A stretch of DNA of 64,000 nt, taken from Levilactobacillus andaensis (lineage in GTDB: Bacteria > Bacillota > Bacilli > Lactobacillales > Lactobacillaceae). Below the pieces are notes generated by a model. That model made no database searches. It was not told the origin of the DNA and was given only the letters and a program-made list of their open reading frames with translations. Both the position numbers and the translations under genes were made by a program. This document shows, one piece after another, positions 1 to 7,529 of the stretch (position 1 is its first letter; each line of letters starts with the position of its first letter). The DNA lies in contig NZ_BOLP01000007.1 in assembly GCF_016861695.1 (NCBI RefSeq), positions 62,001 through 126,000 on the forward strand, given 5' to 3'.

Positions 1-987
1 GTGCCCAAAGTTGGCGAAGGAAATGGCCGCATTGGTGTGTCGTTTACGCACGAGCCGACGGACCAACTCCGGTGGCAAGGCCCGACTCATCCGGCTGAGT
101 TCGACCAAGGGTGGCAGGTAAGCCAGCGCCTCGCGCAACTGACTAATGGTCGTCTGCGTGCGCTGAACCACGTCTTGGAAGTCCTCCCCCTCAAGCACGG
201 TGATGGGGATCGGCATCTCGCTGGTCAGATTGGCGACCTGCACGATGTTGGTTGCGGCGACCGGGCCGTGTAACCGTAAATCGACCTGGTAGGGAATCAC
301 CAATTGCCGTTCACCGGTCAACGTAAAGAGTGCGCACGCGTAAGCCGCTAACAGGACCGCATTCATGGTCACGCCCTGTTCCATAGCCTTCTGCCGCAAC
401 CGGCGACTCTCGACTTGCGGGATGGTCGCCTCGCCACGATGATGGTGAATATCCCCATTGAACTGGGGCATGGCCTCGTTGGACCGCAGGGGTTCCGTCA
501 ATGGGCCACTTTTTTGAGCGCGTAAATGGGCCAAGATTTTGCGGACACTGCGCTCATTCGTAAAGTTAGTTAAGTCTTGCCCCGCATAGGCTGCGGCCAA
601 AAGATAGAGGTAGTGTTTAAAGCCTTCACCATCCGTCAGCAAGCGACTCATTGACAGCCGCAACTGGTCGTAATCGTCCATGTGAATGACTTGAATTTTC
701 AACTGCGGCCCCACAAGCACGTCAAGCTGGGCACGGCCGGGGTCATGACTCACGGTATATTCTTCGATCACGTGAGCGCCAGTCGCAGGAGCCTCCTCAA
801 AGCGATTCCACCGGAAGTTATAGCGGCTGAAAATCTGCGGAACAACCGTCTGCGTGGTGCGAACAGCGGCCTGTAACTGGGTCACGTCAATGGGGTGCGT
901 CAAACTCAGCGTACACTCGAGTAGCGGATAAGTTTGCGCTGCATCCAGCGTCGGCATTAAGTCTAACGGTTCGCCATGAAAATTCAT
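1..987 (-). CDS. Partial NRPS-condensation-domain-like acyltransferase (COG4908 type), cut by window edge
   Basis: An open frame of 329 codons runs from an ATG at 987 off the left edge without a stop. The start follows a strong Shine-Dalgarno (AGGAGGGGTG) with good spacing. The protein resembles stand-alone condensation / alcohol-acetyltransferase-like proteins that join acyl groups to an acceptor. The family motif HHxxxDG appears only in degenerate form near residue 122 (SRLLTDGEGF): the DG is kept but both histidines are absent. Mid-protein segments such as RQLVIPYQVDLR fit the second lobe of the fold. Substrate unknown. The missing histidines suggest an altered or lost transferase activity, which is inference. 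Divergent from the thioesterase gene. Confidence 0.7.
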   Translation of the reverse strand, partial: MNFHGEPLDLMPTLDAAQTYPLLECTLSLTHPIDVTQLQAAVRTTQTVVPQIFSRYNFRWNRFEEAPATGAHVIEEYTVSHDPGRAQLDVLVGPQLKIQVIHMDDYDQLRLSMSRLLTDGEGFKHYLYLLAAAYAGQDLTNFTNERSVRKILAHLRAQKSGPLTEPLRSNEAMPQFNGDIHHHRGEATIPQVESRRLRQKAMEQGVTMNAVLLAAYACALFTLTGERQLVIPYQVDLRLHGPVAATNIVQVANLTSEMPIPITVLEGEDFQDVVQRTQTTISQLREALAYLPPLVELSRMSRALPPELVRRLVRKRHTNAAISFANFGH

Positions 988-1180
988 GCTAACACCCCTC
1001 CTTGATTGATTAGCCACAGTATAACAAAGAGTGGGGGCATTTCTCTATTCCGGCGCAACGACATTGCTAAAAATTAATAGTCTCGTAATCTGCGGGGCCA
1101 TTCCCCAGCAAAATGAGTGGTAACTCCGGTCGGGTCTGTTAGAATGGAAGAAACGAATCTAAATTCATGAGGTGAATCCT

Positions 1181-1702
1181 TTGGTAAATCAAACACCCGT
1201 ATCCTGTAATGCCACACTAATCGTGACCAGCCACCGCGTCTTCCAACCCGACCTAAACGAGCATGAGTCCGTCTTTGGTGGAAAGATTTTGTCGTTGGTA
1301 GATGACAGCGCTTCCGTTGCTGCCGTTCGGCTGACTCACAAGACCGTCGTCACGGCATCCTTTGACCACGTCAGCTTTCTAGAACCGTTCCACCTGGATG
1401 ACTCCATGTTCCTTGAAGCCTACGTTTCGGGGACCGGGACTCGGTCACTGGAAGTCTTCGTCAAAATCATTGGCGAAAACCTGACCACTGGTGAACGCTT
1501 CGTGGGCTACACCTGCTTCATCACCTACGTCATCGAGGACCGCCGCGCAACGACTCCCCTGCCACCCGTTAAGCCGGTGACCGACGAACAACGTTACATC
1601 GTTTCCGGTTACGAAAAACGTAATGCTCAGCGGAAACAACGCCGGGCCGAACAGGCCGAACTCAACGATCACGTGGTGGTCGACTCGCCTTGGCCCATTT
1701 AA
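1181..1702 (+). CDS. Acyl-CoA thioesterase, hotdog fold (YkhA-like)
   Basis: A 173-residue protein of the hotdog-fold acyl-CoA hydrolase family, which cleaves acyl-CoA to free fatty acid and CoA in the cytoplasm. The N-terminal half carries the typical pattern: a VFGGKILSLVDD block (equivalent of the HGG region and helix) followed by SFDHVSFLEPF. The last 40 residues are charged and probably disordered. I chose TTG at 1181 because the GAGGTGA at 1168-1174 sits 6 bases upstream; the in-frame GTG at 1172 lies inside that ribosome-binding site. The gene converges on an acetyltransferase gene, with a shared terminator and two parS-like sites between them. Confidence 0.8.
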   Translation: MVNQTPVSCNATLIVTSHRVFQPDLNEHESVFGGKILSLVDDSASVAAVRLTHKTVVTASFDHVSFLEPFHLDDSMFLEAYVSGTGTRSLEVFVKIIGENLTTGERFVGYTCFITYVIEDRRATTPLPPVKPVTDEQRYIVSGYEKRNAQRKQRRAEQAELNDHVVVDSPWPI

Positions 1703-1704
1703 AA

Positions 1705-1720
1705 AGTTCCACGTGAAACA
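1705..1720. other. parS-like ParB-binding site 1 (two mismatches)
   Basis: AGTTCCACGTGAAACA differs at two positions from the Firmicute parS consensus TGTTTCACGTGAAACA. It lies just after the thioesterase stop codon and 58 bp before a perfect site. Confidence 0.65.
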
Positions 1721-1771
1721 AAACGACTGCCTCGCTACGGAAATTAGTAGCTGAGACAGTCGCCTTTTTAG
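1721..1771. terminator. Bidirectional terminator between convergent genes
   Basis: Arms GACTGCCTCGCT and AGCTGAGACAGTC pair around a short loop. A T-run follows on the plus strand and A-rich sequence precedes it, so the hairpin can end both the thioesterase and the acetyltransferase transcripts. Confidence 0.7.
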
Positions 1772-1772
1772 G

Positions 1773-2327
1773 TTAATTTGTTTCACGTGAAACAGTTGCC
1801 CATTCGCTAGCCAACACCCCATACGCGTACAGGTCGAGCCACTGGCCGTCTTGAAAAACAGCCTCACGGTTCACGCCCTCGCGAACGAAACCGACCGTCT
1901 CGTAAGCATGAATAGCGGCTTCGTTGTTGGCATTGACCTCTAAAGTCACCTTATGTAAACCTAACTCGTTAAACGCAAACGACAGAATCGTGTTCAGCGT
2001 ATCCTCGCCATACCCCTGACCCCGGTCACTCGCCACCGGCAACGCAATGCCCAGCGTTGCCCGGCGGTTTTTGAAGTAAACGTCGTCAAGCATGACCCAG
2101 CCCAATAACCCATCATCGGCGTTGGCCCGTACCATGAAGAAGAAGTGTTCGTTGCTGTCCGGCTCGGCGGCCAGCTCGCTATATTCCGCAGCCGTCCAAG
2201 GATGAAAGGCATCCGCTGACAAGTTTCGCAATAGCCCTGGTTCCCACTGCGTATCCTGTAGCCACTCGGCATCCCCGTCCCGCATTTCCGTTAAGTGAAC
2301 CCAATTTCCTTGTACGACATCCTTCAT
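1773..2327 (-). CDS. GNAT-family N-acetyltransferase (RimJ/RimL-like)
   Basis: A 184-residue acetyltransferase using acetyl-CoA. The acetyl-CoA-binding motif A appears as SDRGQGYGEDT (R-x-x-G-x-G/A type) near residue 125. Then comes the LGLHKVTLEVNANNEAAIHAYE segment typical of RimJ/RimL and spermidine-type GNATs. I chose the ATG at 2327, with the GAGGGGGT ribosome-binding site upstream, over the in-frame GTG at 2345 that lies in that site. The substrate cannot be read from sequence. The last codons contain a perfect parS palindrome, so the gene end doubles as a ParB site. Confidence 0.82.
   Translation of the reverse strand: MKDVVQGNWVHLTEMRDGDAEWLQDTQWEPGLLRNLSADAFHPWTAAEYSELAAEPDSNEHFFFMVRANADDGLLGWVMLDDVYFKNRRATLGIALPVASDRGQGYGEDTLNTILSFAFNELGLHKVTLEVNANNEAAIHAYETVGFVREGVNREAVFQDGQWLDLYAYGVLASEWATVSRETN
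1779..1794. other. parS site 2 (perfect consensus)
   Basis: TGTTTCACGTGAAACA matches the 16-bp palindromic ParB/Spo0J recognition site with no mismatch. It overlaps the 3' end of the acetyltransferase coding sequence. Confidence 0.9.
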
Positions 2328-2390
2328 CTTTAGCGACCCCCTCACGATATTGCTCTAACTGTACCACAAGTCACCCAGCCGCCAAAATAG

Positions 2391-2419
2391 TTGGTGCCCA
2401 CCACTAAATCAACTATAAT
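2391..2419 (+). promoter_or_regulatory. Sigma-A-type promoter for the NAD(P)-binding protein gene
   Basis: TTGGTG at 2391-2396 and TATAAT at 2414-2419 are separated by 17 bp, about 30 bp before the start codon. Confidence 0.6.
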
Positions 2420-2448
2420 GGTCCCAAACAAAAGGAGGACGAGAATTT

Positions 2449-3096
2449 ATGAAAATTACTGTTATTGGTGCCACCGGTATGGCCGGATCAGCTGTTGTAG
2501 AAGAGGCTTTACACCGCGGCCATCAAGTCACTGCCCTAGCACGTTCAGCTGAAAAGTTGATGGCATTACCTGAGGACTTCAATTTAACCACCAAGGTGCA
2601 AGACGCCTTTGCCTTGACTGCTGCGGACCTGGCCGATGCCGACGTGGTCGTTGATGCCTTCGCAACAGCGCCAGATAAGGCCTACTTACACGTTGACCTT
2701 GCCACCAAACTGGTCAGCCTATTACGGGACACCGATCATCCCCGTCTCGTCTTCATCCTCGGCGCTGGTAGTCTCCAGACCGGCGACGATAAGCATTTAT
2801 TCGTCAACGATATTGCCAAGGACCCCAACGCAGCCGGTTTCATTAGTATTCCCCAGAATCAACTCAAGGAGCTCAACTTCTTACGCGATGTCGACAACGT
2901 CAACTGGGTCGGCGTGTCTCCTGCTGCGAATTTCCATCCCGGAGAAGCCGTTCCCGCCTTGTTAGGCGTCGATGAGTTACTGGTCAACGCACAAAAGGAA
3001 TCGGGAACCTCTGCTGGTACTATGGCCGTCACCATCCTCGATGAAATTGAAAAGCCTCAGCATCACCAAACGCGTTTCACGGTCGCCGACAAATAA
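2449..3096 (+). CDS. NAD(P)-binding atypical SDR / NmrA-like protein (COG2910)
   Basis: A 215-residue single-domain Rossmann protein. The dinucleotide-binding motif GATGMAGS is at residues 8-15, as in NmrA-like and flavin-reductase-like atypical short-chain dehydrogenases (YwnB group). The segment DADVVVDAFATAP is the usual strand-4 position. There is no YxxxK catalytic pair in the classical SDR position, consistent with the atypical subgroup, so the role may be redox sensing or an uncharacterised reduction. The gene is monocistronic, with AGGAGG upstream and its own promoter and terminator. Confidence 0.82.
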   Translation: MKITVIGATGMAGSAVVEEALHRGHQVTALARSAEKLMALPEDFNLTTKVQDAFALTAADLADADVVVDAFATAPDKAYLHVDLATKLVSLLRDTDHPRLVFILGAGSLQTGDDKHLFVNDIAKDPNAAGFISIPQNQLKELNFLRDVDNVNWVGVSPAANFHPGEAVPALLGVDELLVNAQKESGTSAGTMAVTILDEIEKPQHHQTRFTVADK

Positions 3097-3129
3097 CGTC
3101 AGTCACCAACCGAAGTCAAAACTTTCTAG

Positions 3130-3159
3130 CGTCGCCCGTTCCCTCGGGCGGCGTTTTTT
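3130..3159 (+). terminator. Rho-independent terminator
   Basis: GTCGCCCG and CGGGCGGC pair around TTCCCT and are followed by a run of six T. Confidence 0.85.
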
Positions 3160-3215
3160 GTTATGATTACCCGTGGCTAAATGCCATACCTTCTCTATAG
3201 AAAGTTGCGATTATA

Positions 3216-4550
3216 TTGAAAACTCGATTAAACTGGCGAGAGATGCTGTTCATCGGCATGATGCTCTTCGGCCTCTTCTTCGGCGCTGGTAACCTGATTT
3301 TCCCTGTCTTCTTAGGACAACAAGCCGGTCACCATGTCGGTGCAGCCATCGTTGGTCTGCTCATAACTGGTATTGGGTTGCCCCTGTTGGGGGTCGCCGG
3401 TATCGGTCTGACGCGCAGTGAGGGGGTCTTTGACCTCGCCAGTAAGGTCAACCGGCCCTTTGCCTACATGTTTACGATCCTACTGTATCTGACCGTGGGC
3501 CCCTTCTTCGCCGTGCCCCGACTGGCCACGACCTCGTTTCAGATTGGGCTCGCTCCCTTTATCCCACAGGCCCATCAAGCTCTGACCCTCGCCCTCTTCT
3601 CCGTGCTCTTCTTTGCCGTTTCATGGTGGTTAGCGCGAAATCCGGGCAAGCTGATGACTTACATTGGTAAATGGTTGACCCCATTGTTTCTGATTCTCTT
3701 GGGGCTCCTGATGCTTGCCGCCTTCATCAAACCCATGGGCGGCTTTGCGACAACTGCTCACGGCGCCTACGCCAGCAGTCCCCTGCTCCGCGGCTTTACT
3801 GAAGGTTACAACACGCTAGATGCCCTGGCCTCCCTGGCCTTTGGCATCGTCGTGATTGACAGTATTCGCGCCCTTGGTGTCACTGATCCCGGTCAAATCG
3901 CCAAGGATATCATCAAGGCCGGGACCATCAGTGTTCTTTTGATGGGGCTGATTTACACGCTGCTGGCCTTGATGGGCACGATGAGCTTAGGCCAATTTAA
4001 CCTCGCTGCTAACGGGGGGATTACCCTAGCGCAGATTGCTAACTATTACTTTGGTGCCTTTGGGAACGCCTTGCTCGCACTGATTGTGATTATTGCCTGC
4101 TTAAAAACATCGATTGGATTAATCTCCGCATTCGGTGATACCCTGCACGAAATGTTTCCCAAATTATCCTACCCAGTGCTGACCATCTTCGCCAGTGTCG
4201 TGCCGTGCCTGATCGCCAACGTTGGTCTTACGAAAATGATCACCTACTCCACGCCAGTCCTGATGTTCCTGTACCCCTTGGCTATCGTACTGATCATCCT
4301 CGCCGTCTTGTCGCCATTACTAGGGACGAGCCGCTGGTTGTGGGGTCTCAGCATACTCTTCACCATCATTCCCGCCATCTTCTCTGGCGTGGCGGCACTC
4401 CCGCTGGCCCTGCAACATGCCGGCTGGATTCAAGGTATTTTGGCTCTGAACAGCCATCTGCCACTCGCCAGTCTAGGGTTCAGTTGGGTCGTTCCCGCAC
4501 TGATCGGCGTCGTTTTAGGCAAAGTCGTTGCTGCGGTTAAAGGAGCATAA
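3216..4550 (+). CDS. brnQ: Branched-chain amino acid:cation symporter BrnQ
   Basis: A 444-residue protein with about 12 hydrophobic segments. Its N-terminal segment (FFGAGNLIFPVFLGQQAG, from residue 21) is the hallmark of the BrnQ/LIV-II family, which imports Leu, Ile and Val with Na+ or H+. Later helices GPFFAVPR and TSIGLISAFGD also match the family, and the length is normal. Translation probably starts at TTG 3216, because no better start codon precedes the first helix; the ribosome-binding site is weak (AGAAAG). The gene stands alone. Lactobacilli are commonly auxotrophic for these amino acids, which fits the need for uptake. Confidence 0.93.
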   Translation: MKTRLNWREMLFIGMMLFGLFFGAGNLIFPVFLGQQAGHHVGAAIVGLLITGIGLPLLGVAGIGLTRSEGVFDLASKVNRPFAYMFTILLYLTVGPFFAVPRLATTSFQIGLAPFIPQAHQALTLALFSVLFFAVSWWLARNPGKLMTYIGKWLTPLFLILLGLLMLAAFIKPMGGFATTAHGAYASSPLLRGFTEGYNTLDALASLAFGIVVIDSIRALGVTDPGQIAKDIIKAGTISVLLMGLIYTLLALMGTMSLGQFNLAANGGITLAQIANYYFGAFGNALLALIVIIACLKTSIGLISAFGDTLHEMFPKLSYPVLTIFASVVPCLIANVGLTKMITYSTPVLMFLYPLAIVLIILAVLSPLLGTSRWLWGLSILFTIIPAIFSGVAALPLALQHAGWIQGILALNSHLPLASLGFSWVVPALIGVVLGKVVAAVKGA

Positions 4551-4655
4551 CTCACTTTCTGGGCAATTAATTCCCCGTTGACTTGAAATATCTGGTATGA
4601 TGGTTGTAATTAAAATCTCATATTCTCATATTTCGAACGAAACGAGGTGTTTAGG

Positions 4656-4922
4656 ATGACTCAAGACCGTTACCCAGTAACCCCCGCCAAGATCGGCGTA
4701 AGTCTATTGACGTTGGTGTTACTCTTTGCCATGTTGTTTATTCAACAGCCCGTCATTGTTGCCTTTCTCTGCTTTAGTTCGTTAATCACGGCGATGCTGC
4801 ATTTCAATGTTTTTGAAAGCACCGCTGACACCCATCCCCTCAATAAAATCGACCTCGCAATCCAAGTCACTTATCTGATTCTTTCCATTGCCCGGGCCTT
4901 TATTATCGGGAGTCACCCTTAA
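4656..4922 (+). CDS. Small membrane protein, unknown function
   Basis: An 88-residue hydrophobic protein with two clear membrane segments (about residues 12-32 and 33-50) and a third near the C-terminus (IDLAIQVTYLILSIARAF). I recognise no family motif. The start at ATG 4656 is chosen because GAGGTG ends 6 bases upstream; the in-frame GTG at 4647 is part of that site. It sits between brnQ and a HAD phosphatase with its own spacing on both sides. Confidence 0.65.
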   Translation: MTQDRYPVTPAKIGVSLLTLVLLFAMLFIQQPVIVAFLCFSSLITAMLHFNVFESTADTHPLNKIDLAIQVTYLILSIARAFIIGSHP

Positions 4923-4942
4923 CAATATTCAAAATACCAAGC

Positions 4943-4979
4943 GAGCTGCCAACCATCGTTGTCGGGCCGCTTTTTTCTT
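4943..4979 (+). terminator. Possible terminator after the small membrane protein gene
   Basis: An imperfect stem (AAGCGAGCTGCC with GGGCCGCTT) is followed by six T. Pairing is weaker than in the other terminators of the window. Confidence 0.5.
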
Positions 4980-5041
4980 GCTGAAATTTCAGCGGATTTG
5001 CGCTAAACTAAGGAAAATTCAATGACAAAGGATGGACTCCT

Positions 5042-5725
5042 GTGAAAAAATATGCAATTTTTGACTTAGACGATACCTTACTCGACTTTACGCGCGGTGA
5101 AATAGAGGGAATCACTGCCATCCTTAAAAAGTACGGCGCCCCTGATATTCGACGAGGCTTTGACACCTACGTTCACTTCAACCGCGACATTTGGCAGCGT
5201 ATCGAACAGGGTGCCCCGCGACAACCGCTCCTCAACCAGCGATTTGCACTGACCTTTAAGGCACTGGACATCGCGGTCGATGGTGTCGCCTTAGAAGCTG
5301 AATACAACGACATGCTCAATCACAATTTTTACACGCTTCCCGGTGCTCGTGACCTGTTAACGCAGCTCAAATCGGCCGGGGTCCACCTCTTAGTCGGCAC
5401 GAATGGCACCAAACACACGCAGCTCAATCGCTTAGACGGCTCGGGAATCGGCGCTTACTTTGACGCCGTCTATATCTCTCAAGACGTTGGTTTCAATAAG
5501 CCTGACCCGCGCTTCTTTGCCCCGATTTTCGCGCAACACCCCGATCTGACCGCCGCCAATACCCTCATGGTAGGTGACCGCCTGCAGTCAGACGTACTGG
5601 GCGCTAACAACGTTCAACTGCCCAGTATCTGGTACAATCCTCAGCACACAGCTAATCCCGTCGCCTACCAGCCAACCTTTGAAGCCGCCGACTTTACGAC
5701 CGTAGCCCGCTTGATTCTGAAATAA
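5042..5725 (+). CDS. HAD-superfamily phosphatase (YjjG/YfnB-type nucleotidase)
   Basis: A 227-residue haloacid-dehalogenase-like hydrolase. Motif I is FDLDDTLLDF near the N-terminus, with nucleophile and acid-base aspartates both present. Motif II is the threonine/serine region LLVGTNGT; motif III is the lysine in GFNKPDPRFF; motif IV is MVGDRLQSD. The alpha-helical cap after motif I and the overall similarity suggest the pyrimidine 5'-nucleotidase YjjG/YfnB group, which removes non-canonical nucleotides. That assignment is inference. The start is GTG 5042 with GGATGG upstream. Confidence 0.85.
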   Translation: MKKYAIFDLDDTLLDFTRGEIEGITAILKKYGAPDIRRGFDTYVHFNRDIWQRIEQGAPRQPLLNQRFALTFKALDIAVDGVALEAEYNDMLNHNFYTLPGARDLLTQLKSAGVHLLVGTNGTKHTQLNRLDGSGIGAYFDAVYISQDVGFNKPDPRFFAPIFAQHPDLTAANTLMVGDRLQSDVLGANNVQLPSIWYNPQHTANPVAYQPTFEAADFTTVARLILK

Positions 5726-5729
5726 CCGC

Positions 5730-5963
5730 TTAGCCCCACTCCACCTCGGTCGTGGGCTGGCTCTCGGCTACTATTAGCGGTGATTGCTGTAGAAAGGCTA
5801 GCTCACGCAAGGCTTCCCACTCGCTTTTGGGTACCAATACCGCCGCCTGTGCGTCATTGGCGTCCGTTGGCGTGATCACAATGGTTTCTTTTAATTGGTG
5901 GACCGCCGTCAAGAGTTCCATCAGGTCGGTTTGCGCTGTTTCCGGTGAATAGTGTTTCATCAT
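5730..5963 (-). CDS. Orphan Phd/YefM-type antitoxin-like protein
   Basis: A 77-residue protein with the layout of Phd/YefM antitoxins: a short N-terminal DNA-binding part (SPETAQTDLMELLTAVHQ), the central block ETIVITPTDAND and VLVPKSEWEAL, then a tail that would wrap a toxin. A strong ribosome-binding site (AGGAGG) lies 7 bases before ATG 5963. No RelE/YoeB/Doc toxin gene is adjacent. The neighbours are a HAD phosphatase converging from the other strand and pnuC upstream, so this looks like a solitary antitoxin or a regulator that has lost its partner. Confidence 0.65.
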   Translation of the reverse strand: MMKHYSPETAQTDLMELLTAVHQLKETIVITPTDANDAQAAVLVPKSEWEALRELAFLQQSPLIVAESQPTTEVEWG

Positions 5964-5985
5964 TAAATTTCCTCCTAAGGTCGCA

Positions 5986-6030
5986 AAACTCGCCCGTTAG
6001 CGTTGAAAATGACGTTAACGGGCGAGTTCT
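5986..6030 (-). terminator. Terminator hairpin downstream of pnuC
   Basis: AACTCGCCCGTTA and TAACGGGCGAGTT are perfectly complementary around a GCGTTGAAAATGACGT centre. The T-run is short on either strand, so termination may be partial. Confidence 0.7.
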
Positions 6031-6040
6031 TTGTCGCGTT

Positions 6041-6781
6041 TTATTTTGTCTGTTGGCTGGTTCCGGCGCCACCTTCATTATCGGCTTCACCGCTGGCCCA
6101 AACCTTCGTTGCGTAGACGGCGTTAAACAGTAACGCCGCTTGTAAGGCGACTTGGGACAGATTGGCCCCAAGCGACCCGATCTTTGTGACTCCCATCAGT
6201 GTTTGCACGGTCAACGTCCCCCAATAGATGACGTTGGCAATGTTGACGACGATCCACAATGACCAGTTTTCCTTGAATTTCAGAATATACAGCAATTGGG
6301 CAATCAAGCTGACCACGAAGTTGATGGAATCAAAGTAAGGTAACTGCCCATGGAGCATCGCCAGCACGACCCAGCCAATGATCCAGGCCACAAATGCGCC
6401 AACAAAGATCATGTTCCGCGTCTGCTTAGCAAATGAGTGGGTCGCCTCATCACGCCCCCACATCACCCAGCCGATCGGTTGTGAGACGACGTAGATGATA
6501 TCCATCGCAAACGAGCCGTATGCGTGGCTGATCCATGCAATATACGTCATCGCCAAACACTGAACCAGACCGAAAATAAAGGAGATTTTCCGTCCCTTCA
6601 TCCCGTAGATCAGGCACAGCACGCCCATAACTCCGGAGATCATTCCAATTAAACTATCCGGCACGACCGCGTAAACGGCAACCTGCAAAATCAATAAGAG
6701 CGACACATAGATGACCTCAAACTTTTTCCAATTCGTGAACAGCTGGTTGAACCACCAGCCGTGTGACTGCGTATTTGTCAT
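6041..6781 (-). CDS. pnuC: PnuC-family nicotinamide riboside transporter
   Basis: A 246-residue membrane protein with about seven hydrophobic segments. Family marks include the N-terminal LIGMISGVMGVLCLIY helix, the QPIGWVMWG segment and NWSLWIVVNIANVIYW, which contribute the aromatic/Asn-rich nicotinamide riboside pocket. It imports the NAD precursor by facilitated diffusion, with phosphorylation by NadR trapping it inside. The start at 6781 is supported by GGGGGATT 5 bases upstream. It is probably cotranscribed with the small membrane gene that ends 10 bp upstream. The last 25 residues are polar and non-conserved. Confidence 0.92.
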   Translation of the reverse strand: MTNTQSHGWWFNQLFTNWKKFEVIYVSLLLILQVAVYAVVPDSLIGMISGVMGVLCLIYGMKGRKISFIFGLVQCLAMTYIAWISHAYGSFAMDIIYVVSQPIGWVMWGRDEATHSFAKQTRNMIFVGAFVAWIIGWVVLAMLHGQLPYFDSINFVVSLIAQLLYILKFKENWSLWIVVNIANVIYWGTLTVQTLMGVTKIGSLGANLSQVALQAALLFNAVYATKVWASGEADNEGGAGTSQQTK

Positions 6782-6791
6782 GTTAATCCCC

Positions 6792-7178
6792 CTAATTTTC
6801 AGCGACTAGTGTATCAAGAGTTGCGAGTAAGACAATCAACAACAAAACCTGGCTCAGCGTCAGTAGCTTTACTTGAATTTGTCGTAATAAACGGTCGGGT
6901 TCTGGAAACGGATGTTGGCGCTGCCACAATACACGGGCCACCAAGACTGCCGCGTTCACCATCACCAGTAAGACTAAGACCCGCTCGTCTAGCCAAGCCA
7001 CTTGCCACGAACCTAAGCCCATGTAAAGTAAACTCAGAACTAGAAAGCTGTGCGCTAAATACCGCCACCGGTTCCGCATCGCGCTGATCTGCGACGGTAA
7101 TTGCCGCACTAATCGCCAGTGCCAGCCGTAAAAAATTACCGTCAGTACCAGCCCAACAATCTGTAATCCCGTCAGCAC
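6792..7178 (-). CDS. Four-helix membrane protein, unknown function
   Basis: A 128-residue protein with four hydrophobic segments separated by an Arg-rich loop (RNRWRYLAH) and a charged loop (RQRHPFPEPD-like). I do not recognise the family. GTG 7178 is preferred because GGAGGAAA lies directly upstream; the in-frame ATG at 7208 has no ribosome-binding site. It ends 10 bp before pnuC, so the two form a likely operon, but nothing in the sequence ties it to NAD salvage. Confidence 0.65.
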   Translation of the reverse strand: MLTGLQIVGLVLTVIFYGWHWRLVRQLPSQISAMRNRWRYLAHSFLVLSLLYMGLGSWQVAWLDERVLVLLVMVNAAVLVARVLWQRQHPFPEPDRLLRQIQVKLLTLSQVLLLIVLLATLDTLVAEN

Positions 7179-7529
7179 GTGTTTCCTCCCCTCAAGCCAG
7201 CAGAACATAGCATGAGTTTACCGTTGCCACCACTTAGCTGGCTAGATATTCAGCCCCATCCGTTCGGTGACCTTCTTTATGTAAAAAAATGACTGAGTTT
7301 CGCCATGGTCAAAACTCTTCAGCATCCAAGTGGTTAGAGCTGATAATTATCTCACTACAGCTTCCAACTTTACCAACGCTCCGTGTCATTCACGCAAAGA
7401 ACGTGTAAAGTTTATGTATTCTAGTTATTAATTTAATAATAACTAATCACTTTTTATTATTAATAACTAAATTACTGTAAACAAAAAGAGCTGCGATAAA
7501 TTCTCACAGCTCTTTTGACATCCCCAAAT
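7179..7529. other. Intergenic region upstream of the pnuC operon and downstream of mnmG
   Basis: About 350 bp without a gene. It holds an AT-rich patch around 7420-7470 with an inverted repeat (AGTTATTA/TAATAACT, 7422-7444) and, next to it, a second ATTATTAATAACT copy. The terminator of mnmG is at the right end. The promoter of the pnuC operon must lie here but no clear -35/-10 pair stands out. Confidence 0.4.
7483..7517 (-). terminator. Terminator of the mnmE-mnmG transcript
   Basis: AAAAGAGCTG and CAGCTCTTTT are complementary and read as a T-tailed hairpin on the minus strand, just after the mnmG stop codon. Confidence 0.85.

Noticed and set aside
1-273. Plus-strand open frame at the left edge
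   Set aside because: It is antisense to the strong minus-strand condensation-domain gene, which has a ribosome-binding site and family motifs.
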